Positions 12,723 to 20,309 of a DNA stretch of 64,000 nucleotides are shown here, piece by piece. Position 1 is the first letter of the stretch. Each line of letters begins with the position of its first letter. Origin of the DNA: Trichomonas vaginalis G3 (Eukaryota; Parabasalia; Trichomonadida; Trichomonadidae); NCBI RefSeq assembly GCF_026262505.1, contig NC_067206.1, forward strand, positions 11,241,507 through 11,305,506, given 5' to 3'. A program made the translations under genes and the position numbers. The notes under the pieces are model-generated. The model had not been told where the DNA came from and searched no databases. It was given only the letters and a program-made list of their open reading frames with translations.

Positions 12723-12827
12723 AGGTCAGGTATGTGGGGCTTCCAGGCGCGTTGCGCCTTCTAGCCCCTAAGAAATTTTGCCCAAGACCCAAGAGGAGGA
12801 CCGAACCCCAGCCGACCAGCCGGTGAC
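12723..12827 (+). repeat. left terminal inverted repeat of A
   Basis: The outer 46 bp pair with 38683-38728. The whole 105 bp match the right TIR of Z instead (12329-12432), so the right end of A has been altered. A hairpin sits at 12746-12758 (GGCGC, gtt, GCGCC). Inside it, 12828-12979 is AT-rich and carries several copies of a TGTCAC(T)TTT motif, up to the TTTTTA promoter-like motif before the methyltransferase. Confidence 0.92.
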
Positions 12828-13041
12828 AAAACCAAAACCGTTGTTATTTACATCATATTAATGATGTCACTTTTAAAAATGTCACTTTTTGTGTCGCTTT
12901 TCACAAATTATATATGTTTTCATGCTTTGTCACTTTTCTGTCACTTTTCAGGAAAAAACATTTTTATTATTATATATAAATGAATTTTACAAAACCACCG
13001 TTACCGTTCTTTGGAAATAAGAGTAGATGTAAAGATATTAT

Positions 13042-14248
13042 TCTTATATACGAAAAAAAGAGATCTGACATTGTGTCAGATCTCAGTAAAAGTGACATTT
13101 ACATGTCAAAAAAATAGAATGAGTTTAAGTAATTAAAATTGAGGGTGAGAGTAGTATTGTATGAAATAATATCTCTCACCCTCCAATTCATCCTATGGCG
13201 CCGAAAAAATTTTGGTGAAATGCGACCACATTTCACCAAAATTTCTCGGCGCCATATAGAGAACTAGAGCCTGTGAGGTACTGATACTATCCATGTACCT
13301 CGCAGGCTCTAGTTCCAAGCCCAAATGGCTAAAAATTGCCCGCAATTGTTCACATTGCGGGCAATTTTTAGCCATTTTGGCTGGGAATTGGAGGGTGAGA
13401 GTAGTATTGTATGAAATAATATCTCTCACCCTCCAATTCATCCTATGGCGCCGAAAAAATTTTGGTGAAATGCGACCACATTTCACCAAAATTTCTCGGC
13501 GCCATATAGAGAACTAGAGCCTGTGAGGTACTGATACTATCCATGTACCTCGCAGGCTCTAGTTCCAAGCCCAAATGGCTAAAAATTGCCCGCAATTGTT
13601 CACATTGCGGGCAATTTTTAGCCATTTTGGCTGGGAATTGGAGGGTGAGAGTAGTATTGTATGAAATAATATCTCTCACCCTCCAATTCATCCTATGGCG
13701 CCGAAAAAATTTTGGTGAAATGCGACCACATTTCACCAAAATTTCTCGGCGCCATATAGAGAACTAGAGCCTGTGAGGTACTGATACTATCCATGTACCT
13801 CGCAGGCTCTAGTTCCAAGCCCAAATGGCTAAAAATTGCCCGCAATTGTTCACATTGCGGGCAATTTTTAGCCATTTTGGCTGGGAAATTTGGAGGGTGA
13901 GAGTAGTATTGTATGAAATAATATCTCTCACCCTCCAATTCATCCTATGGCGCCGAAAAAATTTTGGTGAAATGCGACCACATTTCACCAAAATTTCTCG
14001 GCGCCAATAGAGAACTAGAGCCTGTGAGGTACTGATACTATCCATGTACCTCGCAGGCTCTAGTTCCAAGCCAAAATGGCTAAAAATTGCCCGCAATTGT
14101 TTCACATTCCCATCTTTTGTTGGTAAGACGAAGAATATGAAATAAATTATGAAGAAGATAATGATGAATAAAATATCACTTTTTATATTTTTGACACGTA
14201 AAGTTGTCACTTTTCTGTCAAACCGTTTTTATCGTTTTCGTATATAAC
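13042..14248. mobile_element. 1.2-kb foldback-type insertion in the methyltransferase gene
   Basis: Comparison with B shows 1207 bp placed between duplicated ATTAT (13037-13041 and 14249-14253). The ends are inverted: TTATATACGAAAA near the left edge and its complement TTTTCGTATATAA at the right. There is no transposase ORF, so it is a non-autonomous DNA element. Near the left end is a perfect 11-bp-stem hairpin, GAGATCTGACA with loop ttg (13060-13084). The core is four tandem ~250-bp units of hairpins. I recognise no known family. ORFs seen across it on both strands are mirror images caused by the palindromes. Confidence 0.85.
13141..14104. repeat. tandem 250-bp units, each made of four long hairpins
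   Basis: Units start at 13141, 13391, 13641 and 13893, the last being incomplete. Each unit is a head-to-tail row of four inverted repeats: one with arms GAGGGTGAGAG/CTCTCACCCTC; one of about 24 bp with outer arms GGCGCCGA/TCGGCGCC; one of about 21 bp opening GAACTAGAGCCTG; and one of about 20 bp opening GGCTAAAAATTGCCCGCAAT. Units 1 and 2 look identical base for base. Single strands or transcripts could fold into about 15 strong hairpins. Confidence 0.92.
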
Positions 14249-14995
14249 ATTATATTGAGAGAACTTAAGAAACTACCGAATGGTCTAACATTTGTAGATT
14301 TGTTCGGTGGAAGTTTCTATATATCCCATTTGTGCCATACAATATTCCCAGACTCAAAGATTATATGCAATGACTTCGACAACTATATGGACCGTCTCAA
14401 ACATATACCAGACACAAACAATATATTGAAAGAGTTAAAAAGAAAAGATACCTATAGGTAAGATGGAACGTATACCATTAGATAAGAAAAATATTGTGAG
14501 AGAGGTTTTGAAAAAAGCAGAATATATAGACTGGGATAGTATATCTTCTAGACTATTATATAGTGGTGCTATAAGAGTTCATGACATTGAAACACTTATG
14601 TCAAAAGTTTTATATCTTAACTATACAAATGTTTTCAAAGAGGACATAGAAAAATATATTGAGGGTATAGAGTTTGTGAGATGTCATTGGACAGATTTGT
14701 ATGAAAAATATAAAGACAAGGAAAATGTTTTCTTTATAGTGGACCCGCCGTTCTTTAACACATGGGATTTTCAATACCAAGTAGACTGGACTTTGAGAGA
14801 CTCTTTAGAAACTTTAGACGTTTTACATAACCATCCATGCTTTTACTTTACATCCGATAAAAGTGGTTTGGAAACCGTTATGAGATGGTTAGAGGACATA
14901 CATGACTATGAGTTTATATATGACAAGATAGAATATGAGAGAGGTCCTATAAACTGGAGAAAGTGTCACAATAAAGAAATTTTATTAGTAAGTAA

Positions 14996-15127
14996 ATGTG
15001 GTTTGAAATAGGACTACTTGTTTTAGGTTTTTTCCATTGTGTCATTTATTTATTTGACGTGGCAGAAAAGTACAGAGAATATGAAGATGAACCAATGCCT
15101 GCAAATGTTCAGTATATGTACTCGTAA
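14996..15127 (+). CDS. 43-aa single-pass membrane protein overlapping the methyltransferase end
   Basis: The ATG lies inside the last codons of the methyltransferase gene, in another frame, and the ORF continues for 43 codons to a TAA. It encodes a hydrophobic stretch (residues 4-20, FEIGLLVLGFFHCVIYLF) followed by an acidic tail (YREYEDEPMP). The nucleotide sequence is the same in B (62406-62537). It has no separate TTTTTA motif and may be made from the methyltransferase mRNA. Product and role are unknown; a type of small viral membrane protein is one guess. Confidence 0.6.
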   Translation: MWFEIGLLVLGFFHCVIYLFDVAEKYREYEDEPMPANVQYMYS

Positions 15128-15150
15128 GAGATATTTTTATCTAATATTAA

Positions 15151-15509
15151 ATGGACGCACAGAACTTAGCGAATGCACAGCAACCTGGACAACCAAACCA
15201 GAGAATATTCCAAATGAAGTTAGAATACAAACTGCAATGGCAAACTATGGTCAAGTGCCAACAGATGTACAAATGCAAACTGCCATGTCAAATGACGCTG
15301 CGTTAGGTTTGCCACCATGGTATGCAAATATGAGATGGAAAGAGTTTTATACAAACCCTGAAGTGGGATATAAACAACTCTATGCAGATGACGCGAACAC
15401 AGGAGTTGACCCGGAATATTTTCTACAGAGGAGAAATAGAATGTATGAGCTCCAGTTAAAGAATGCTATGGAACTCAACAGGAAACGTAAGAGACTAGGC
15501 GGACATTAG
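15151..15509 (+). pseudogene. 120-aa Maverick protein of unknown function, frameshifted
   Basis: The start MDAQNLANAQQPGQ is preceded by TTTTTATCTAATATTAA, but one C is missing near 15200, so the remaining codons are read in another frame down to the basic end RKRLGGH. A three-base-class change near 15420 also differs from the intact B gene (62020-62382). Confidence 0.7.
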
Positions 15510-15527
15510 ATTTTTACATATAGTAAA

Positions 15528-15768
15528 ATGGGTTTCTTCAGTAGTATTGGAAACTTCTTTCGAAATGTTGGAAGAGGTATGGAATGGAATAAAAACCGTA
15601 GGAAGAGGAATTTGGAACGGAGTCAAAAATATTGGTAAAAGAGTAGGTCAGTTCGTTGGTATTATACCTAAAGACCCTGAACCAGAAGAACAAGCTCCTG
15701 TTATACAACAGCCTGAACCTGCACCACAGTCTAGTTGGCAACCAAATCCAACACCTCAACCGTATTAA
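15528..15768 (+). pseudogene. 80-aa amphipathic MG-start protein, frameshifted
   Basis: It begins MGFFSSIGNFF at 15528, but two bases are missing near 15581 compared with B (61759-62001), which shifts the frame. The distal part, from about 15600 through the PEPEEQAPVIQQPEPAPQ proline-rich end, is otherwise unchanged. The TTTTTA motif lies 11 nt before the ATG. Confidence 0.7.
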
Positions 15769-15772
15769 AAAA

Positions 15773-16621
15773 TTATATTTTTACCGTTCGATAGTAGTTG
15801 TATATGAAACTAAGTTCTAAGTAAAACACATGGTATAATGGAATTATTCTTTTTCTTCCATCTGTAGTAAACCATACTTGAAAGTCTGAAATACTTCCAC
15901 TTGGTGGTTCATATAACTTTGTAGGTTTTTCGTAAAAGTCATTTGCCAAGCATAAGAAAGAGTTTTGGGCGCCAGAAAATGAAGCATGAACTATCACAGC
16001 ATCTTGGTCGAAAACATCTTTAAATAAATATGGTTCATCTCTTGCATATCGACTGTAAATATTTGCTAAAGGAAGTTCGACTTTCTGATTTAACATTCTT
16101 TGCAAATAATACCATGACATTGCAGAGAATTCTGTATATATTTGTTCGTCTTTATTTGGATTGTTTTCGTAGATTTGAAATGACACTTGTGAATTTTGTT
16201 TGTCATATACAATTCTCACATAAAGTGTGCTCTCGGTATTTGCATATTCATCAGCATATTTTGCATAACATGAATTTATTTTATCTTCTATATTTTTTAA
16301 CGCAGTCTGTAGAGAAGATGAAAGGTCAACTTGTATTAGCTCAATTTCTTCCCACATTTTTCGTTTCCCTTCAGATATATAATCTATATGAAACCTTACA
16401 ATAAATGGAAAACTTTTATCTTCTACAGACACAAATTTTATTCTACGAAAGCCAATAGCTTTTGTGACGGATGGGTCTCTTAACCATCTTAATGGGTAGT
16501 CAAAACGATAGCCTTCATGCTTTATAGTATCTGTCTCAAACTTTTGACCGACATTAGTAAAAAGTTCATCTAATGGTTTAGTTGTAGCAACTCTTGAATT
16601 TTCTTTTTCTATTGAAAGCAT
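15773..16621 (-). CDS. 282-aa conserved Maverick protein (paralogue of the 286-aa protein)
   Basis: The gene is intact. Its product shares a N-terminal block (KPLDELFTN, YRFDYPLRWL, KAIGFRR) and a C-terminal block (PPSGSISDFQVWFTTDG, then IIPLYHVFYLELSFIYNY) with the 286-aa protein encoded at 22518-23378 of the same element. No signal peptide, membrane helix or catalytic motif is visible. The many aromatic residues and beta-like pattern suit a structural protein, but that is inference. Its ATG faces the fiber ATG across 18 bp, so the two probably share a divergent promoter and are made together. The neighbour on its 3' side converges on it, 4 bp away. Confidence 0.8.
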   Translation of the reverse strand: MLSIEKENSRVATTKPLDELFTNVGQKFETDTIKHEGYRFDYPLRWLRDPSVTKAIGFRRIKFVSVEDKSFPFIVRFHIDYISEGKRKMWEEIELIQVDLSSSLQTALKNIEDKINSCYAKYADEYANTESTLYVRIVYDKQNSQVSFQIYENNPNKDEQIYTEFSAMSWYYLQRMLNQKVELPLANIYSRYARDEPYLFKDVFDQDAVIVHASFSGAQNSFLCLANDFYEKPTKLYEPPSGSISDFQVWFTTDGRKRIIPLYHVFYLELSFIYNYYRTVKI

Positions 16622-16639
16622 ATTTTATCTAGAATAAAA
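16622..16639. promoter_or_regulatory. 18-bp divergent promoter between the 282-aa and fiber genes
   Basis: The whole space between the two start codons is a near-palindrome, TTTTATCTAGAATAAAAA on the + strand. It offers a TTTT(T)A motif about 11-13 nt before each ATG. The same arrangement recurs in B at 60888-60905. Its use as a promoter is inferred from position and recurrence. Confidence 0.55.
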
Positions 16640-18124
16640 ATGTCAAATGAAACAGCGTCTATGAGAGAAATACAACACAACCGACAACTCATTATGCAAG
16701 CTCTAAATAAGAACACAACAAACTTTTCAAACTATTCTAAGATATCTGAGTCATTGAAAGAAGGAAACTTAAAACTGACATTAAACCCAATGACAGATGA
16801 GTTTCTGTTTCAAGACAATAAGAACCATACTGTCTGTATAAATCCAACAAAAGGAACTTTAAACGAGAAACCTATAAATGAACTTCTTTTGAAAGCAGAT
16901 GTTGACAACAAAGCTGACAAAGAATATGTAGACGATGCAATAGCAAAAGAAGAAGAAAGAGCTGAAAACGAATATTCTAAAAAGACTCATACACATTCTA
17001 TATCTGATATTACAAACTTACAAGAAACCTTAAACAGGAAAAGTGACGTTGGACATACACATTCTATATCTGAAATAACAGACTTAAACGTTAGCCTTGA
17101 AAATAAAGCGGATAAGGAATATGTGGATGAAAAAGATAATGAAATTAAAGAAAGGGTTGAATGGTATAATGAATGGACATCGGAGACTTTTAAAGTTAAA
17201 GCCGATACAGGATGGGTTTCAGGATGTTTAGACCTTAAAGCGGATAAAACATATGTTAACGATGAGTTAGAGAAGAAAGCAGATAAGACTCATACACATA
17301 CCATTGCAAATATTACAAACTTACAAGAAACCTTAAACAGGAAAAGTGACGTTGGACATACACATTCTATATCTGAAATAACAGACTTAAACGTTAGCCT
17401 TGAAAAGAAAGCAGATAAGAACCATACACACGATTTCTTCGCAACTGTTGGTATAGAAAATATTGAAGGAACGGTTGAAGGAGCTGATGGAACTGGTGGG
17501 GATGTATTGTATTGGAAACCTCCTAACTTTCCACAAGGTTTAACATCGGATGACGACATAACAACGATGAAAGAAATTAGATGTAGAAATGTTTTTATCA
17601 TGAAGGATGAAAATAAAGTTAAATTCACTGCTCAAGATTTATATGACAAGAAAGCTGACAAAACAGAGCTTCAAACATTAAAGACTGAAATACTTCAAAC
17701 ATTATATCCTATAGGCTCTATTTATACGTCAATGAACTCTACCAGACCAGAAGTAGTACTTGGTTTTGGAACTTGGACTCAAATAGTCGACAGGTTTTTG
17801 TATTGTGCAAACTCTTCAAAGGAAACAGGTGGAAGTAAAACGATTTCAGGTGAAAATTTACCTGCACATAGTCACTACATAGATTTAAGTACATCTCAAG
17901 CAGGTTGGCATAAGCATAAATTTTGGGATTGGCACGCCTTGAAAAAAGGTAAAGGATATGATGTTAAAGACGACGTTCAGTTTGCTATAAATTGTTTCTG
18001 GGGTAACACTCAGGGAGATGGAAACCATACACATCGCGTTTCAGGGTATACGCAAACAACGGGACAAAGTAAAGAATACATGCCACCTTACATGACAGTT
18101 TACGCATGGTATAGAAATGCTTAG
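16640..18124 (+). CDS. fiber-like protein with phage tail-collar C-terminal domain
   Basis: 494 codons. Residues about 75-265 form a shaft built of repeats: heptad-rich KADKEYVDEK segments and HTHSISDITNL / HTHSISEITDL motifs, a pattern seen in phage tail fibers. Residues about 350-494 have the phage tail-collar/receptor-tip signature: YPIGSIYTSMNSTRP, GFGTWTQIVDRFLYC, TGGSKTISGENLPAHSHY, and the terminal MPPYMTVYAWYR. Such tips trimerise and bind receptors in bacteriophages. Here the protein is likely the host-attachment spike of the Maverick particle (inference). The shaft carries a long internal duplication (segments starting near 16990 and 17300) that B lacks. The stop codon overlaps the integrase stop on the other strand (TTAG). 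Confidence 0.85.
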   Translation: MSNETASMREIQHNRQLIMQALNKNTTNFSNYSKISESLKEGNLKLTLNPMTDEFLFQDNKNHTVCINPTKGTLNEKPINELLLKADVDNKADKEYVDDAIAKEEERAENEYSKKTHTHSISDITNLQETLNRKSDVGHTHSISEITDLNVSLENKADKEYVDEKDNEIKERVEWYNEWTSETFKVKADTGWVSGCLDLKADKTYVNDELEKKADKTHTHTIANITNLQETLNRKSDVGHTHSISEITDLNVSLEKKADKNHTHDFFATVGIENIEGTVEGADGTGGDVLYWKPPNFPQGLTSDDDITTMKEIRCRNVFIMKDENKVKFTAQDLYDKKADKTELQTLKTEILQTLYPIGSIYTSMNSTRPEVVLGFGTWTQIVDRFLYCANSSKETGGSKTISGENLPAHSHYIDLSTSQAGWHKHKFWDWHALKKGKGYDVKDDVQFAINCFWGNTQGDGNHTHRVSGYTQTTGQSKEYMPPYMTVYAWYRNA

Positions 18125-19080
18125 TCGTCATTTTCAACTTCTTTAGCATATTCGTCAGGAGTTGTCTTATATTTGTTAGGAACTGTCTTTGAAAGTATAC
18201 CACCTTGAACTTTGACAAGTTTGAAACGAGGTCTGGCAATAGTAGTTTTATCTTCTGCTTGCAGTGTGTACATTTTGCCATGTTTGCCTAAAACTTCATA
18301 ATATTCTCTTGTATACTTTCTTCTATTTTTACGAACACGAATGTGAGTACCTGTCGAGTTCCCATTGTTGTCATAGTCAATAGTATTTTCATATGGGTCG
18401 CGTTTAGGTATTTCTATTTTTACTTTGTCACCTTTCTGAAGTTTGAAGCTCGGCATTCTTTCTTGTTTGTCTCTTTTGACTAAATTATTAAATATATAGT
18501 CTTTCTCTAAGTCAGGGTTGTTTTTTCATTTCTTCGGGGAGTGGTTTCCCAAACCTTTTTGTTTACGGTTATTGTAAATATTTAAAACTTGTCTCATCTT
18601 TGCCATGGAGAAGTGTCTATATTTGTCGTCATATGACATTTCATTTGCTTCACCACCTTGTGGTTGGTTTAAGTCTCTTAACATTTTTATACAACCGTCA
18701 ATGACACCAAGAGCAGAATGGTTTTGGTCGACAATGAAATATTGGTTTACATTTTTTGAACGCAGATAGTTTTTTACATCATCTGATTTGAAAGAACTTT
18801 CATAGTCAGATGTCAGTTTTGTTGGATGGTATTTGTCAACGAATATTGTCAAAGCAGTTTTCACATCTAAAATATTTTTGGACCATAATGGTATGGCTTC
18901 ACAGTATCTTGTGTTTTGACCGACAAATATTAGCCAGTATGGTGGTCCATCTTCTCTATACCTCGGAATGTTTTCCAAGATATCCATAAACCAAGCATTT
19001 GGTGTTGAACTAAAGATTTTTATCATGAGTGCTTTCTTTGTCGCTTTAGAAACATAGGGGTCCTTGTTCGGATTCGTCAT
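18121..19080 (-). pseudogene. retroviral-type (rve) integrase, A copy with a local frame slip
   Basis: The total length equals the intact B gene (58498-59457). However, one C is missing and one A is added about 10 bases apart near 18530-18545, which creates an early stop after HSPKK. Both changes sit in homopolymers and cancel, so a consensus error is likely. The catalytic region (AWFMDILE, SDYESSFKS, GVIDG) and the SH3-like C-terminus ending in RPRFKLVKV are unchanged. The start codon faces 19098 across 17 bp. Confidence 0.85.
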
Positions 19081-19097
19081 TTTTTAACCCATAAGAA

Positions 19098-19499
19098 ATG
19101 GGTTTATTTGGCGCATTAGCAGGAGTTGCATCTAGATTTTTACCCGCAGTGGGAACAATAGCCAGAGGTGCATTTGGAATTGGAAAGAAGATTTTGAGTA
19201 CATTAGGTATACTTAAAGAGAAAGCACAACCTATTATACAAACTGTACAGAAAGGTTGGGAGGTAGCACGAGATGCAACAAATCTTATTCCAAATCCTGA
19301 AACAAGAGGAAAAGTTCAAGGATGGATGGACAATGTAGGAAGACAAGCAGGAAACTATTATAACAAAGCAAATGACTACTATAACCAAGCAGGACACTAT
19401 ATGGACCAAGGTGAAAGATTCTTTAACAGAGGATATAACCATGCACAACAGTGGGTAAACAATAACCAACCTCAACCGCCTCAAACGTGGGGAATGTAA
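19098..19499 (+). CDS. 133-aa MG-start glycine/alanine-rich virion-type protein
   Basis: Intact. The N-terminus (MGLFGALAGVASRFLPAVG, residues 1-19) is small-residue-rich and amphipathic. It is followed by a helical segment and a Y/N/Q-rich tail (NYYNKANDYYNQAGHYMDQG) ending in PQPPQTWGM. It resembles in style the 80-aa protein at 61759-62001 and the membrane-active minor proteins of non-enveloped viruses; no homologue is recognised from sequence alone. It diverges from the integrase, with a 17-bp shared upstream region. Confidence 0.75.
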   Translation: MGLFGALAGVASRFLPAVGTIARGAFGIGKKILSTLGILKEKAQPIIQTVQKGWEVARDATNLIPNPETRGKVQGWMDNVGRQAGNYYNKANDYYNQAGHYMDQGERFFNRGYNHAQQWVNNNQPQPPQTWGM

Positions 19500-19519
19500 A
19501 TTTTTTTTACTGAGATGAA

Positions 19520-19675
19520 ATGAACAATACAGCATTGAGACAAATGGGTTCAAGATGGATTTGTCGACTTCCAGCAGTTACACCACCACGTGTTTGTCAA
19601 GTTCTTCCTATACCTCAGGAAGTTTTAGACCGACTTAAAAAACAACAACAACCAGTTGAAAACAAACCAAACTAA
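19520..19675 (+). CDS. 51-aa conserved basic protein
   Basis: A short ORF starting MNNTALRQMGSRWICRLPAV and ending in QQQQPVENKPN-type residues. It has its own TTTTTACTGAGATGAA leader, identical in form to that of the next gene. B has the same ORF one codon shorter (57908-58060, TQR in place of TPPR), an in-frame difference that supports coding. Its function is unknown. Position among 133-aa and 194-aa genes suggests a small virion component. Confidence 0.65.
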   Translation: MNNTALRQMGSRWICRLPAVTPPRVCQVLPIPQEVLDRLKKQQQPVENKPN

Positions 19676-19694
19676 AATTTTTTACTGAGATGAA

Positions 19695-20279
19695 ATGACC
19701 GAAGAAGTTGAAACGGTAGATTTGACACCACAAACAAAAAGTTCAGAACCATTGTCAAAACCTGTCAAAGAACTTACAGATGAAGAGAAAAATTCAATAA
19801 TAGAAGGTGCCAGGTCTGGAAATACAAACCCTAACTACAAAGTCACTTTTCATAGAAATGGAACGGCTAGTATCTCAAAAAAGAAACAGACTCTCACAAA
19901 TAAAATATTGAAGTCTGAAGGAGCTTTCGAGACAACAGATGGAAAAGTTTACTTCACTGACCAACAGTTCATTATAGAACATCTCATTGACTTAGAGTCG
20001 AAATATTCTAAACTTTACAACAAACACAAAAAGTTGAAAGGAAAACAAAAACAAATGGCATATGATATTTATGAAGATGTTAACGACACAACTGTTCCTG
20101 CAAGTGAGGTAAAGTCAGAGGAACCGAAAAGTGACGAAAAACCGATAGAAGAAGAAAAACCAAAAACTGAAGATAAACCAAAACCAAAGTTTAGTTTGGA
20201 AACTAAACCAAGTCAACCTTCATTAGCTGGTATGGGTTGGCGTCAAAGACTTATGGTAGCAGGCGGTTATGTAAAGTAA
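19695..20279 (+). CDS. 194-aa conserved charged protein
   Basis: Intact. The N-terminal ~125 residues look folded (NYKVTFHRNGTASISKKK; a helical segment EHLIDLESKYSKLYNKHKKL). Then comes a low-complexity E/K/P tail with one IEEEKP unit, where B has three. The end is basic: GMGWRQRLMVAGGYVK. No known domain is recognised. It lies 30 bp before PolB on the same strand, and the TTTTTACTGAGATGAA leader repeats that of the preceding ORF. A role with the polymerase or as terminal protein is possible but unsupported. Confidence 0.75.
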   Translation: MTEEVETVDLTPQTKSSEPLSKPVKELTDEEKNSIIEGARSGNTNPNYKVTFHRNGTASISKKKQTLTNKILKSEGAFETTDGKVYFTDQQFIIEHLIDLESKYSKLYNKHKKLKGKQKQMAYDIYEDVNDTTVPASEVKSEEPKSDEKPIEEEKPKTEDKPKPKFSLETKPSQPSLAGMGWRQRLMVAGGYVK

Positions 20280-20309
20280 AGAAAAAAATATTTTTTTATT
20301 TTTATAAAA

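Larger units (their letters stand above)
12980..15011 (+). pseudogene. Dam-like DNA N6-adenine methyltransferase, split by an insertion and frameshifted
   Basis: The first 62 bases (MNFTKPPLPFFGNKSR and a few more codons) lie at 12980-13041. The gene then continues from 14254 after a 1207-bp insertion. A second lesion is an extra A in an A-run near 14440, so the downstream frame reopens at 14463-15011. The rest matches the intact gene of B (62522-63340), including the FVDLFGGS and DPPF motifs. The insertion removes function unless it is spliced or excised precisely. Its 5-bp duplication would let precise excision restore the site, but the A-run shift would remain. Confidence 0.88.

Noticed and set aside
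12329-12827. One small element with inverted repeats between 12329 and 12827
   Set aside because: The AG...CT tips face each other across host DNA, so these are ends of two different elements; GGATG pairs with 38729-38733 instead.
13193-14010. ORFs in the 250-bp units, on both strands
   Set aside because: They mirror each other because the units are palindromic, and identical peptides recur with each unit.
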